Source: Actinobacillus suis ATCC 33415 (GTDB lineage Bacteria > Pseudomonadota > Gammaproteobacteria > Enterobacterales > Pasteurellaceae). From it: a DNA stretch of 64,000 nt. Position 1 is the first letter of the stretch. Every line of letters begins with the position of its first letter. The stretch spans positions 682,001-746,000 of the forward strand of contig NZ_CP009159.1 of the NCBI RefSeq assembly GCF_000739435.1, in the 5' to 3' direction. A program made the position numbers and the translations under genes. The notes below the pieces were generated by a model, which made no database searches, was not told the DNA's origin, and saw nothing but the letters and a program-made list of their open reading frames with translations. Shown here piece after piece: positions 17,841-27,754 of the stretch.

Positions 17841-18785
17841 TTATTTCTTTTGTTTTAACATTAAATAAATGAATACTACGCCGCCGAAAAATTCGATGAC
17901 TACACTAAGCACCCCTTGCATCCCTAGCAGTTGTTCGAAAACCGCTTGTCCTAGCACTAATGTTGTTGCAGAGATCAAGAATGTTAGCGGAATACGTACG
18001 CTGTGAGCGATAACTGGGCTAAGCGCATTAACAATTGCACAGACCAATAAGCCTAAAAATAGGATTGGACCGACTAATGCGGTTGAAACGGAAACCAGCA
18101 ATGCGCAGCATACAAGCAGTTGGCGAGAAAACTTATGGTAATTGATCCCTAAGTTGATCGCTCGATCTCGCCCGAGCAGTAATACATCAAGTTTATGACG
18201 TTGCTGCCAAATCCATAATGCGGAGAATATCGCAATAGCTACACCAATCCATAATAATGTCGGATTGACATTATTAAAACTGGCAAAAGATGAGCCTTGT
18301 GCAACGGCGAATTCTTCGGGGTCGATCATCCGTTGTAACAAGTTATTCAAGCTTCTAAACAGCACACCAAAAATCACACCGACTAGAATCATTCGGGTTA
18401 GATCATTATGTTCTTTAGTGAGCGTTTTAAATAATAAAAGTGAGCCGCATAACATCAGCATGCTTTCGAAAGCAAATTTATTTGCAATATCTAATTGTGT
18501 AAAGCCAATACCACCAAAGATAAAGATCAATATGGTTTGAGTAAGCAAATAAAGCGAATCGAATCCTAGAATGCTGGGCGTGAGAACCGGGTTATTTGTC
18601 AATGTTTGGAATAATAATGTTGATATACCGATCGTATAAGCAATCGTTAAAAGCAACAAAAGTTTTTTCCCTCTAAATGGCAAGATAAAATCCCAATTGC
18701 CATTAGCATTGAACGTCATAAAAAATAACGTACTTGCAGCTAAGATAAGCCCTAATAAAATAAGTAAAGATGTAGATTTACGCAT
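17841..18785 (-). CDS. iron-siderophore ABC transporter, permease 2
   Basis: This protein of about 314 residues is a FecCD-type permease with about nine to ten membrane helices. Its family blocks include LLGRDRAINLGINYHKFSR and the ATPase-contacting VGPILFLGLLVCAIVNALSP. The start at MRKSTS (18785) overlaps the end of the first permease gene by 8 bases; the longer frame to 18896 runs 119 bases into that gene and is unlikely. It resembles CeuC/YclO permeases for siderophore uptake. Confidence 0.87.
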   Translation of the reverse strand: MRKSTSLLILLGLILAASTLFFMTFNANGNWDFILPFRGKKLLLLLTIAYTIGISTLLFQTLTNNPVLTPSILGFDSLYLLTQTILIFIFGGIGFTQLDIANKFAFESMLMLCGSLLLFKTLTKEHNDLTRMILVGVIFGVLFRSLNNLLQRMIDPEEFAVAQGSSFASFNNVNPTLLWIGVAIAIFSALWIWQQRHKLDVLLLGRDRAINLGINYHKFSRQLLVCCALLVSVSTALVGPILFLGLLVCAIVNALSPVIAHSVRIPLTFLISATTLVLGQAVFEQLLGMQGVLSVVIEFFGGVVFIYLMLKQKK

Positions 18786-19731
18786 GACGCTTCCCTCTAA
18801 ATAATAAATAGAGGAATACAACAGTACCGCAAATACCGAAAATAGTGGAAATCGGTACTTCATAAGGGGCATTAATAACTCTGCCAATGATGTCACAAAC
18901 TAATACAAGATTCGCACCAAGTAATACGACCGCGGGGAGATTTTTACGCAATCTATCACCTGCTAGACGAGAGACAATATTTGGTACGACTAAACCGATA
19001 AAGGGAATTTGCCCGATGGTCACAACAACAACTGCCGTAATAAGTGCAACAGTAATTAAGGCAAGCCATGTCATTCGGCGATAATTAATACCAAGGCTAG
19101 TGCTAATATTGTGTCCTAGTCCGGTAATACTCAGTTGATCCGCCATGATATAGATCACGATAGAGAGTGCGGCAGTAAGCCATAATAGTTCATAGCGACC
19201 GGCTAAAACTCCGGAAAAATCACCGGAAAACCAAATAGATAAAAGTTGTAATGAGTCGGTTTCGTAAGCGATAAAGGTCGTAATTGCTTCAATAATATTG
19301 CCGAATACAATACCGATTAGTGGCACCATGAGTTTTTGATGAGGGGGAAGATTACGTAGCAACAGCATAAAAATGCCCATACCGATTAATGCGCAACAAG
19401 TGGCAAACGACATTTTCGCGACAAGTGGAGCGGCAGGAAAAATCAGACTGATAGCTAATACACCAAGAGCGGCACTTTGGCTTGCTCCAATCATACTCGG
19501 TTCAATAAAACGATTTTTTAAAACGATTTGTAATACCATGCCAGCAACACTTAAAGTTGCACCGACTAATATAATGGCAAGGGTACGAGGAAGACGACTG
19601 ATAAAAAACAGTTGTGTTTGTTCTGGATCAGATAATAAAGCCGACCAATGAAAGTCGGCTACACCCACAGACATACTCAGTAAACTGAGAATTAAAAGCG
19701 AAAAAAAACTAAATTGAGTAAGTGAAAACAT
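18778..19731 (-). CDS. iron-siderophore ABC transporter, permease 1
   Basis: This 317-residue FecCD-family permease has the typical block AGMVLQIVLKNRFIEPSMIG near residue 62 and IPFIGLVVPNIVSRLAGD near residue 245, which contacts the ATPase. It pairs with the second permease to form the membrane channel. It lies 47 bases after the binding-protein gene and overlaps the next gene by 8 bases, so all four genes should be one transcript. Confidence 0.88.
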   Translation of the reverse strand: MFSLTQFSFFSLLILSLLSMSVGVADFHWSALLSDPEQTQLFFISRLPRTLAIILVGATLSVAGMVLQIVLKNRFIEPSMIGASQSAALGVLAISLIFPAAPLVAKMSFATCCALIGMGIFMLLLRNLPPHQKLMVPLIGIVFGNIIEAITTFIAYETDSLQLLSIWFSGDFSGVLAGRYELLWLTAALSIVIYIMADQLSITGLGHNISTSLGINYRRMTWLALITVALITAVVVVTIGQIPFIGLVVPNIVSRLAGDRLRKNLPAVVLLGANLVLVCDIIGRVINAPYEVPISTIFGICGTVVFLYLLFRGKRHA

Positions 19732-19778
19732 AGATTAGTTAAAATTATCGCCCTCACTAATGTGAGGGCGTGGTGAAC

Positions 19779-20687
19779 TTATTTAGAAAATGCTTTTTTA
19801 ATATTGATTAAATCGGTACGCATTTGTTCAATACCACCAGCTGCTAAGTAAGCCGCACTGCTTAAATAAACAATTTGGCCATTTTTCCAAGCTTTAGTTT
19901 GATGCACAAGTTCGTTATCTAAAATTTCTTGCGCTGTTTTACCTTCTTCTCCGATGGCTGCTGTGCGGTCAAGAACGAATAGCCAGTCAGGATTGATTTT
20001 CTGTAAAAATTCATGCGAAATAGGTTCACCGTGGCTTGTGCCTTTTTTATGTACATCTGCTTTAGCAAGTGGAATGCCAAGCGCTGAATGTACCCAACCT
20101 AAGCGACCTTTCTCACCAAAAGCTGACATTTTTCCGCCATTTACAATAATAATCAAGCCATTTCCTTTACCTTTTACTGCTGCTTGAGTTTCTTTTAATA
20201 ACGCTTCAATTTCAGTTTTATATTCATTAGCTTTATATTGTTTAGCAAATAATTTACCTAAGCTGTCCAGATTTGCTAAACCGGCTGCAATGGTATTCAA
20301 TTCAGGATTTGGAGTTAAGTCAATAGCGTTCGCAATAGCTTTCACATCGTCTAATTTTTTGGCAGAGCGAGTAGCAACAATGATTAAATCTGGTTTTAAG
20401 CTGTTTAATGTTTCTAGGTTAGGTTCAAAAACCGTACCGATATTGGTAGCTTGTGCTACTGCAGGTTTTAAGTACGGTAATGTTTTAGCAACATCAGGCG
20501 CGCCAGCTACGTCGACTCCTAAATGTTGTAAAATATCAATGGTTGCTGCATCAAAAACTGCGACTTTATGAGGTGTTTGTGTAAAGGTAACTTCTCCGCG
20601 AGCGGTTGGAATTGTTACATCTTTTGCAAATGCTGAAGTAGTTAATGCGGCTGCAAGAGTTAAAGTAAAGAATGCTTTTTTTAACAT
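19779..20687 (-). CDS. periplasmic iron-siderophore binding protein
   Basis: This protein of about 302 residues has a Sec signal peptide (MLKKAFFTLTLAAALTTSAFA, cut near residue 21) and the FepB/CeuE-type binding fold, with TPHKVAVFDAATIDILQHLG, LKPDLIIVATRS and NPDWLFVLDR. It resembles the FatB/CeuE/YclQ group that binds catechol or related iron chelates; the exact ligand cannot be told. The start at 20687 is supported by AGGAAGGA directly upstream. A Fur box lies 33-47 bases further up, fitting iron-repressed expression. No outer-membrane receptor gene is in the window. Confidence 0.9.
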   Translation of the reverse strand: MLKKAFFTLTLAAALTTSAFAKDVTIPTARGEVTFTQTPHKVAVFDAATIDILQHLGVDVAGAPDVAKTLPYLKPAVAQATNIGTVFEPNLETLNSLKPDLIIVATRSAKKLDDVKAIANAIDLTPNPELNTIAAGLANLDSLGKLFAKQYKANEYKTEIEALLKETQAAVKGKGNGLIIIVNGGKMSAFGEKGRLGWVHSALGIPLAKADVHKKGTSHGEPISHEFLQKINPDWLFVLDRTAAIGEEGKTAQEILDNELVHQTKAWKNGQIVYLSSAAYLAAGGIEQMRTDLINIKKAFSK

Positions 20688-20719
20688 AGATCCTTCCTGT
20701 TTAAAAGTATAGCTGTAAG

Positions 20720-20734
20720 TGAAAATTATTCTCA
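20720..20734 (-). promoter_or_regulatory. predicted Fur box of the siderophore ABC operon
   Basis: On the minus strand the site reads TGAGAATAATTTTCA, a 7-1-7 Fur operator with about 12 of 14 conserved positions. Its centre is about 40 bases upstream of the binding-protein start. It shares the left half TGAGAATAAT with the site at 7406, which supports both. Confidence 0.68.
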
Positions 20735-20878
20735 ATGATTTTAACCGTATTTTCAATGATGTAAAGAGACTTTCATCAATAATCTGCTTGAATTTGATTA
20801 AAAATTGCAAATTTCAATTTAGGTGAATTTCCGTTAAACTAATCATTTATATCATTTGTCACGTAGAGTTTTAATAAA

Positions 20879-22342
20879 ATGGCTGAGTACACTCCATCAA
20901 ACAAAGAAAGCGCAAGAGATAAACAAGTCGAGCAAATTGCCATTTCACCTCATTCTATTGAGGCGGAACAGGCAGTATTAGGTGGTATTATGCTAAGCAA
21001 TGACCATTGGGATAATGTTGCCGAGCGTGTACAACCGACAGATTTTTATAACTATGCGCATCGGACTATTTTTGAGCAAATGGTGGAGTTGGTGCGTAAT
21101 AATCAGCCGATTGATATCATCACCTTAGACCAAGCCTTAAAAGATAAAGGGGTATTACAGGACGTTGGTGGCTTCGCTTATTTAGCCGAGCTTTCTAAAA
21201 ATACACCAAGTGCAGCCAATATTCTTGCTTATGCGGATATTGTGCGTGACCGTTCCGATTTGCGTGGTGTGATTACGGCAGGTAATCAAATTGCTGAGAT
21301 GGCGTATCATACGAAAGGCAGAAATGCAAAAGAAGTCTTAGATGAAGCGGAACGTATCGTATTTGAAATTGCCGAAAAACGTAATACCAGCAATGAAGGC
21401 CCGCAAAAAATTGATGACATCTTAATTAATACGCTTACTCGTATTGAAATGCTTTCAAAAAACCGCAACAATGGCGGGGTAACAGGTGTTTCAACCGGTT
21501 TCATTGATTTAAATAAAAAGACCGCAGGTTTACAGCCCTCGGATTTAATTATCGTTGCGGCACGTCCGTCAATGGGTAAAACCACGTTTGCAATGAACTT
21601 ATGCGAAAATGCTTCGTTAGTAGATGTGGAAGATCCGAATGATTTGGATGAATACGGTAACCCTCGTAAGAAGCCGGCTAAACCGGTATTGATTTTCAGC
21701 CTTGAGATGCCGGCAGACCAAATTATGATGCGTATGTTAGCTTCGCTTTCTCGCGTAGATCAAACCAAGATCCGAACCGGACAGATTCATGACGATGAAG
21801 ATTGGGCGAAAATATCCAGCACGATGGCAATTTTACAAGAGCGCAAAAATATCTATATCGATGACAGTTCCGGTTTAACACCAACCGAGTTACGTTCGCG
21901 TGCAAGACGAGTGTACCGTGAGAATGGTGGGTTAAGTATGATCATGGTGGATTATTTGCAGTTAATGCGTGCGCCGGCATTTTCCGATAACCGAACGCTT
22001 GAAATCGCTGAGATTTCCCGTTCTCTGAAGGCATTGGCAAAGGAATTACAAGTGCCGGTTGTGGCGCTTTCGCAGTTAAACCGAAGCTTGGAACAACGTG
22101 CCGATAAACGCCCGGTAAACTCGGACTTACGTGAATCCGGATCTATTGAACAAGATGCGGACTTAATTATGTTTATTTATCGTGATGAGGTGTATAACGA
22201 TAATTCCGATTTAAAAGGGATTGCTGAAATTATTATCGGTAAGCAACGTAACGGCCCGATTGGACGAGTTCGTTTAACTTTCCAAGGTCAATATTCAAGA
22301 TTTGATAACTATACAGGCGGAGCCTATGACGATGAGTACTAA
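20879..22342 (+). CDS. dnaB: replicative DNA helicase DnaB
   Basis: This 487-residue hexameric helicase unwinds DNA at the replication fork. The N-terminal DnaB domain begins [15 protein letters not shown], and the RecA-like C-terminal domain has Walker [10 protein letters not shown], the family block MMVDYLQLM and the arginine-containing [13 protein letters not shown]. The length is normal and there is no intein. The downstream ycgL start overlaps its end, so dnaB, ycgL and nrdR appear translationally linked. Confidence 0.96.
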   Translation: MAEYTPSNKESARDKQVEQIAISPHSIEAEQAVLGGIMLSNDHWDNVAERVQPTDFYNYAHRTIFEQMVELVRNNQPIDIITLDQALKDKGVLQDVGGFAYLAELSKNTPSAANILAYADIVRDRSDLRGVITAGNQIAEMAYHTKGRNAKEVLDEAERIVFEIAEKRNTSNEGPQKIDDILINTLTRIEMLSKNRNNGGVTGVSTGFIDLNKKTAGLQPSDLIIVAARPSMGKTTFAMNLCENASLVDVEDPNDLDEYGNPRKKPAKPVLIFSLEMPADQIMMRMLASLSRVDQTKIRTGQIHDDEDWAKISSTMAILQERKNIYIDDSSGLTPTELRSRARRVYRENGGLSMIMVDYLQLMRAPAFSDNRTLEIAEISRSLKALAKELQVPVVALSQLNRSLEQRADKRPVNSDLRESGSIEQDADLIMFIYRDEVYNDNSDLKGIAEIIIGKQRNGPIGRVRLTFQGQYSRFDNYTGGAYDDEY

Positions 22343-22619
22343 TCTTTGTGCAATTTATAAAAGCCCGAAAAGAGAAGGAATGTTTCTTTATGTAGCAAAG
22401 CGCGATCAGTTTGATAGCATACCTGAAACATTACGCCAAATGTTTGGTAAGCCGCAATTTGTGATGCTATTTAATTTAAATGGTGAAAAGCAACTCAAGC
22501 GGTCAAAAAACGAAGAAGTTTTGCAAGCGATCCAAACACAGGGCTTTTTCTTACAAATGCCACCGCCACCGGAGAATTTGTTAAAAACATTTATTGAACA
22601 AAATAGAGGAGAAGCGTAA
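22326..22619 (+). CDS. YcgL domain protein
   Basis: This protein of about 97 residues belongs to the YcgL/UPF0745 family: [16 protein letters not shown] near the start and [15 protein letters not shown] near the end are family signatures. The function is unknown. Two close ATGs (22326 and 22332) both lie inside the dnaB end; GGAG at 22319-22322 favours the second by spacing. Its stop overlaps the nrdR start (TAATG), which implies coupling. Confidence 0.85.
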   Translation: MTMSTNLCAIYKSPKREGMFLYVAKRDQFDSIPETLRQMFGKPQFVMLFNLNGEKQLKRSKNEEVLQAIQTQGFFLQMPPPPENLLKTFIEQNRGEA

Positions 22620-23068
22620 TGCGTTGTCCGTTTTGTGCTGCAGAGGATACAAAAGTTGTTGATTCACGTTTAGCAGCGGACGGTTACCAAATTCGCCGCC
22701 GTCGTGAATGTATTAGCTGTAAAGAGCGTTTTACGACTTTTGAATCGGCTGAATTGGTTGTGCCTTATATTGTGAAAAATAACGGCAACCGAGTGCCGTT
22801 TGATGCGAATAAGTTACGAGTCAGTCTAAGCCGAGCGTTAGAAAAGCGTCCGGTAAGTGCAGATGATCTTGAAAAAGCAATCAGTAAAATTATTATTCAG
22901 CTGCAATCGACCGGCGAACGAGAAGTCCCGAGTAAATTAGTGGGGAATCTCGCAATGGATGCCTTAAAACAGTTGGATAAGGTCGCTTATATTCGCTTTG
23001 CTTCGGTTTACCTTAGCTTTGATGATATTGAAGAGTTTACCCAAGAAATTGAAAAACTCAGAGAGTAG
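22619..23068 (+). CDS. nrdR: transcriptional repressor NrdR
   Basis: This 149-residue repressor controls ribonucleotide reductase genes. It has an N-terminal zinc ribbon with CxxC pairs CPFC (residues 3-6) and CISC (31-34), followed by an ATP-cone domain ([20 protein letters not shown]). Length and sequence are standard. NrdR senses ATP/dATP and binds NrdR boxes upstream of nrd operons, none of which are in this window. A good terminator follows directly. Confidence 0.96.
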   Translation: MRCPFCAAEDTKVVDSRLAADGYQIRRRRECISCKERFTTFESAELVVPYIVKNNGNRVPFDANKLRVSLSRALEKRPVSADDLEKAISKIIIQLQSTGEREVPSKLVGNLAMDALKQLDKVAYIRFASVYLSFDDIEEFTQEIEKLRE

Positions 23069-23070
23069 TA

Positions 23071-23103
23071 AAAATGCCACAATATTTGTTGTGGCATTTT
23101 TTA
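23071..23103 (+). terminator. Rho-independent terminator after nrdR
   Basis: AAAATGCCACAA (23071-23082) and TTGTGGCATTTT (23089-23100) form a 12-bp perfect stem with a 6-nt loop and a T tail. Confidence 0.9.
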
Positions 23104-23113
23104 TAACATAAAT

Positions 23114-23159
23114 ACAAGCGGTCGAATTTGTAAAAAATTTTGCAAATTTAACCGCTTGT
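23114..23159. repeat. inverted uptake-signal pair between nrdR and lysC
   Basis: ACAAGCGGTCGAATTTG (23114-23130) and CAAATTTAACCGCTTGT (23143-23159) form a near-perfect inverted pair between convergent genes. It probably terminates lysC on the minus strand. Confidence 0.82.
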
Positions 23160-23169
23160 TTAGTTGGGA

Positions 23170-24522
23170 TTATTCGAATAAACCAGCGTGCAGTGAACGA
23201 ACTACTTCATCCGCTTCTTCATTTTTCACTAGAGTACATACGTTATTTGTGCTTGCACCGTAGCTAATTAAACGGATATTGAAGTTTTCAATCGTATGGA
23301 ATAACTGTTTCGCCACACCGGCTTGGGTATGCAAGTTGTTACCGATAATAGCAACAAGCGCCAGATTGTTTTCTACTTGTACGTGGCAATAAGCGTTTAA
23401 TTCATCCAGTAACTCTTTGGATAACATATCTGCACCGGATGATGCAGAACCAGTCTTATCTAAAGTTAGTGCAACGCTGACTTCCGATGTAGTAATTACA
23501 TCTACCGAAATTTTGTGTTTTGCTAAAATAGCGAATACGTTAGCTAAAAAGCCTTGAGCGTGGAGCATTGAAAGGCTAGAAAGCGTTAATAAAGTTTGGT
23601 TACGACGTAACGCAATTGCACGGAAAGTCGGGCGAGGTTGTGGATCACGCGTTACCCAAGTACCGCCTTGTTCCGGCGCTTTACTTGAACCGACATATAC
23701 CGGAATGTTGCTACGTACAGCCGGTAATAAGGTCGCAGGATGTAGAACTTTTGCACCGAATGTTGCCATTTCCGCCGCTTCATTAAATGCCATGGTATCA
23801 ATGCGTTGTGCATTTGGTACGACACGAGGATCGGTTGTGTAAATGCCCGGTACGTCCGTCCAAATTAAAACATCATTTGCATTTAGTACTTCTGCTAATA
23901 GTGCTGCAGAGTAGTCTGAACCGCCACGACCTAATGTGGTTGTTTTACCTTCATCATCTCGACCGATAAAGCCTTGGGTGATCATTACGTTACCTGCAGC
24001 AATTAACGGCTTAATTATTTCGTCAGATTGTTGTTGGGTCTTCTCATCATTTGGAGCAGCTTTTCCATAATTACTATTTGTCGCTACAACGTCACGCACA
24101 TCCACCCATACTGCCGGGAAATTACGTTCTTTTAAAAGTTGAGTGAAAATTTTGGTCGACATCATTTCACCGTGACAGATTAATTCATCGGTTAAAGCGT
24201 TAGATGTCGCAAGGCTCGCGGATTCGGCTAATGCGCTGATATGCTGTAATAATTCGTCAATCTCAGCAGAAATTTCGCTTTGACTTTGTAGTTTTTCAAT
24301 AATGTTATATTGAATTGTACGCACTGCATTTAAAATTTCGTCACGGCGTTCTTTTTCGCAACCGTTTGCCAATTCTACTAAATAATTAGTTACGCCAGCT
24401 GATGCAGAAAGTACCACAACACGTGTATTAGCGTCCGCTGTTACGATGTTTGCACAAGAAGTCATTGCTTCAAAATTAGCTACGCTAGTGCCACCAAATT
24501 TAGCAACCGAAAGATGAGACAT
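23170..24522 (-). CDS. lysC: lysine-sensitive aspartokinase III
   Basis: This 450-residue enzyme phosphorylates aspartate, the entry step to lysine, threonine and methionine synthesis. It shows KFGGTSVANFEAM (residues 8-20), TTLGRGGSDYSAALLAE and two C-terminal ACT domains (LSSLSMLHAQGFLANVF and VALVAIIGNN-type block). It is monofunctional: no homoserine dehydrogenase part follows. A lysine riboswitch lies in its 5' leader, consistent with the lysine-controlled isoenzyme. AGGAA precedes the ATG. Confidence 0.95.
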   Translation of the reverse strand: MSHLSVAKFGGTSVANFEAMTSCANIVTADANTRVVVLSASAGVTNYLVELANGCEKERRDEILNAVRTIQYNIIEKLQSQSEISAEIDELLQHISALAESASLATSNALTDELICHGEMMSTKIFTQLLKERNFPAVWVDVRDVVATNSNYGKAAPNDEKTQQQSDEIIKPLIAAGNVMITQGFIGRDDEGKTTTLGRGGSDYSAALLAEVLNANDVLIWTDVPGIYTTDPRVVPNAQRIDTMAFNEAAEMATFGAKVLHPATLLPAVRSNIPVYVGSSKAPEQGGTWVTRDPQPRPTFRAIALRRNQTLLTLSSLSMLHAQGFLANVFAILAKHKISVDVITTSEVSVALTLDKTGSASSGADMLSKELLDELNAYCHVQVENNLALVAIIGNNLHTQAGVAKQLFHTIENFNIRLISYGASTNNVCTLVKNEEADEVVRSLHAGLFE

Positions 24523-24627
24523 AATAAGAATTTCCTATAAATCAAAAAATAATAGATGACGTTGTGTAGTGGATATTCGAAAGGAAATTTGAGTAGATTA
24601 GGCGGTTTGATTTAGGAACCAATTAAT

Positions 24628-24805
24628 CAGAGCACTCCATTTAAACTTGTGTTAAATGACAGCTGATAGGATTCAACCTGACTCAGCCGATGTTCATTCC
24701 AGTCTAGTGAATTCACACCTCGGCAAGCACTCCCATCATTTAATCCTCAAACGGCCCTAGTTGCCTTGAATTAAACTGCCTGAGTGTTGCGCCTCTCCCG
24801 CAATG
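24628..24805 (-). promoter_or_regulatory. lysine riboswitch (L box) upstream of lysC
   Basis: On the minus strand the lysC leader carries the L-box landmarks in order: AGAGGCGC (from about 24796), GGGAGTGCTTGCCGAGGTG, CATCGGCTGAGTCAGG, TTGAATCCTA and the closing P1 strand GAGTGCTCTGA at 24626-24636. Spacing and words closely follow the E. coli lysC riboswitch. A hairpin (AATGAATTTATTCATT, 24802-24817) sits at the 5' edge as in E. coli. Lysine binding is expected to lower lysC expression. A possible -35 (TTGACA) is at 24872-24877 with only a poor -10. Confidence 0.9.
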
Positions 24806-24953
24806 AATAAATTCATTACTTCTTTTCAAGAGCTGAAAAGCTTGTATAGAAATACCCTTTTATTAGAGGGGTGTCAAACGATATTTATTCTTAATGGAAA
24901 GAATGCTTAAGGAATGGGCTAATTTGAGGATAAATTTAGATAAAAATAAAAGA

Positions 24954-25000
24954 GGTCAGATCTTTAAACTTAATTTGTAAAAAATTAAGTGGATCTGACC
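24954..25000 (-). terminator. terminator after yeeX
   Basis: GGTCAGATC (24954-24962) and GATCTGACC (24992-25000) form the outer stem, with an inner ACTTAATT/AATTAAGT stem. It lies 17 bases past the yeeX stop on the minus strand. The outer arm ends in a degenerate uptake-signal core (GACCGCTT). Confidence 0.7.
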
Positions 25001-25017
25001 GCTTTCAGGGAGATTAA

Positions 25018-25353
25018 TTATTTCTCGTCTTTTACCGGAGCGGCACTTTTATGTGCAGCCATTTTTTGACGAATTTCACGGCGTTGTTTTGATAGTTCCG
25101 CATTGCGGATCATGTAATCATCAACACGGTTTTCATAGTCGTCACGCATATTAGCGATAATTGCTCGGATCTCTTCAACGGTCATTGAATCATTGATGTA
25201 TTGATTTAAATTATCTAATAACAATACACGTTTTTGGTTATCACGGATTTTACGATCATTATCCGCAGTTTCACGATGTAATTTATTTTTTAAACGATAA
25301 AGATGAACATAATCCAACATATCTTGGAACGCTTGTTTTTTTACATCAGCCAT
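25018..25353 (-). CDS. yeeX: DUF496 family protein YeeX
   Basis: This 111-residue, highly charged helical protein matches the UPF0265/DUF496 (YeeX) family closely, including [20 protein letters not shown] and [19 protein letters not shown] in the first half and [16 protein letters not shown]. It is predicted to form a coiled coil in the cytoplasm, and its function is unknown. GAGGGTTC is just upstream of the ATG. It stands alone, divergent from ppx. Confidence 0.9.
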   Translation of the reverse strand: MADVKKQAFQDMLDYVHLYRLKNKLHRETADNDRKIRDNQKRVLLLDNLNQYINDSMTVEEIRAIIANMRDDYENRVDDYMIRNAELSKQRREIRQKMAAHKSAAPVKDEK

Positions 25354-25555
25354 TTGAGAACCCTCTTGGTTAGTGAAAATAAATCTGTATAAATCCTAGA
25401 CCTTTTAAACAAATTCGTCAAAATGTTTCTCAAGGGTTTGTTTATTTGCATAAATAAACATCAAAATTTTTAAAATAATGAAGAATTTGTCGATAGATTT
25501 GTATTAAAAGTGATAATATCTTGATATTTATTCGCTCGGTTTATAAGGATATTTT

Positions 25556-27079
25556 ATGTCATCTTCAATGCAATCGCCAGTAAAACAGTCTGCGCCTAGA
25601 GAATTTGCCGCTATTGATTTGGGCTCGAACAGCTTTCATATGATTGTTGCGCGCATTGTAAATGGCTCGATCCAAATACTTTCTCGTTTGAAACGTCGAG
25701 TACGCTTGGCGGACGGTTTAGATGAACACCGAATCTTGAGCCAAGAGGCTATTACGAGAGGCGTGGAATGTTTAGCGTTATTTGCCGACCGTTTACAAGG
25801 TTTTTCGGCGGAAAATGTGAAAGTGGTCGGAACTTATACTTTGCGTCGAGCGATCAATAACGATGAGTTTTTAAAACAAGCAGCGCAAGTGTTTCCTTAC
25901 CCGATTCAAATTATTTCCGGACAAGAAGAAGCTCGTTTGATCTATTCCGGTGTGAGCCATACTCAGCCGGAAAAAGGTCGAAAACTAGTGGTTGATATTG
26001 GCGGCGGCTCAACGGAAATGACGATCGGTGATGATTTCACGCCATTAAGAGCAGAGAGCCGTCATATGGGCTGTGTGAGCTTTGCAAATCGTTTCTTCCC
26101 TCGTGGTGAACTGACGATTGAGCGATTTGATAATGCTTACCAAACGGCAATGGAAAAAATTGAGGATCTTGCTTGGGAATACCGTCAGTTAGGTTGGCAA
26201 AATGTATTGGGATCTTCGGGAACGATTAAAACCGTGCAAAAAGTGTTGATTGCCAACGGGTATCGAGACGGGTTGATTACGGAAGAACGTTTACAGAATT
26301 TAATTGATATTTGCTTGCAATTTAATTCCTTAAACGAGATTCAGTTAAAAGGTTTAATTGAAGAGCGAGCGGATGTGCTGATCCCTGGCTTGGCGATTTT
26401 ATTAGCGCTATTTCATACCTTTAGAATTGAATCGATGCGTTATTCAAACGGGGCGATTCGTGAAGGTGTTATGTATGGCTTAGAAAAGAGCTTCCAAGTC
26501 GGGGATATTCGCCAAAGAACGGCAGAAGCACTAGCAGAGCAATTTAATATTGATCAGCAACAAGCCAATAGAGTGGAAAACACAGCACTGATGCTATTTG
26601 AACAGGTGAAAATTTGGCGCAATCGCCGCCAAATCCCTGAGCTACGTAGTATGTTAAAGTGGGCGAGCTTACTACATGAGATCGGTATTGTGATTAATCA
26701 CAATAGTGTGCATCGCCATTCCGCTTACATTATTGCGCATAGCGATTTGCCGGGTTTTGATTCCGAGCAACAGAATTTATTGGCGATGCTGATGCGTTTT
26801 CATTTGAAGAGCTTCAAACGGAGTGAAATTCGCAGTACTAACCGTTATCAGCATCGCGATATTATGACATTATTGCGTTTATTTCGTTTAGCGGTATTGC
26901 TAAATCGTCCTCGACAAGCGACGGTTGAGCCGAAATCGGTAAAATTAACCGTAACAAATAATGAATGGTTATTGCAGTTTGAATCCGGCTTTTTAAGACA
27001 AAATCCATTGATTTTGGCGGAACTGGAAGAAGAGCAAAAATGTTTGGTTCAGCTTGATTTAACATTAAAAATGGAATAA
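25556..27079 (+). CDS. ppx: exopolyphosphatase (Ppx/GppA family)
   Basis: This 507-residue protein has the actin-fold phosphatase blocks AAIDLGSNSFHMIVARI (residues 18-34), GTYTLRRA, ISGQEEARLIYSGV and VVDIGGGSTEM, followed by an HD-like C-terminal domain (WASLLHEIG). It hydrolyses inorganic polyphosphate from the ends; related GppA removes a phosphate from pppGpp. The overall length favours Ppx, but the substrate preference cannot be decided by reading. A hairpin follows the gene. Confidence 0.88.
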   Translation: MSSSMQSPVKQSAPREFAAIDLGSNSFHMIVARIVNGSIQILSRLKRRVRLADGLDEHRILSQEAITRGVECLALFADRLQGFSAENVKVVGTYTLRRAINNDEFLKQAAQVFPYPIQIISGQEEARLIYSGVSHTQPEKGRKLVVDIGGGSTEMTIGDDFTPLRAESRHMGCVSFANRFFPRGELTIERFDNAYQTAMEKIEDLAWEYRQLGWQNVLGSSGTIKTVQKVLIANGYRDGLITEERLQNLIDICLQFNSLNEIQLKGLIEERADVLIPGLAILLALFHTFRIESMRYSNGAIREGVMYGLEKSFQVGDIRQRTAEALAEQFNIDQQQANRVENTALMLFEQVKIWRNRRQIPELRSMLKWASLLHEIGIVINHNSVHRHSAYIIAHSDLPGFDSEQQNLLAMLMRFHLKSFKRSEIRSTNRYQHRDIMTLLRLFRLAVLLNRPRQATVEPKSVKLTVTNNEWLLQFESGFLRQNPLILAELEEEQKCLVQLDLTLKME

Positions 27080-27089
27080 GTAGCATTGT

Positions 27090-27119
27090 GAAGGCACAGC
27101 CTAATTGGTCTGTGCCTTC
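27090..27119 (+). terminator. hairpin after ppx
   Basis: GAAGGCACAG (27090-27099) pairs perfectly with CTGTGCCTTC (27110-27119). There is no clear T-run, so termination may be incomplete or factor-dependent. Confidence 0.6.
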
Positions 27120-27268
27120 AGCTTTATAAAATTTGATCTAGTTCTCATTTTCTTATTTTCCCGCTTGTTATTTAGCGGATAAATCTTTACGCTATACATA
27201 CTGGAGTATATCTTCATTTATGGAGTGGCTGTTGAACCAAAACAGCATTGATAAATTTATTATTGTAA

Positions 27269-27745
<477 letters not shown>

Positions 27746-27754
27746 GAGGCAGTT

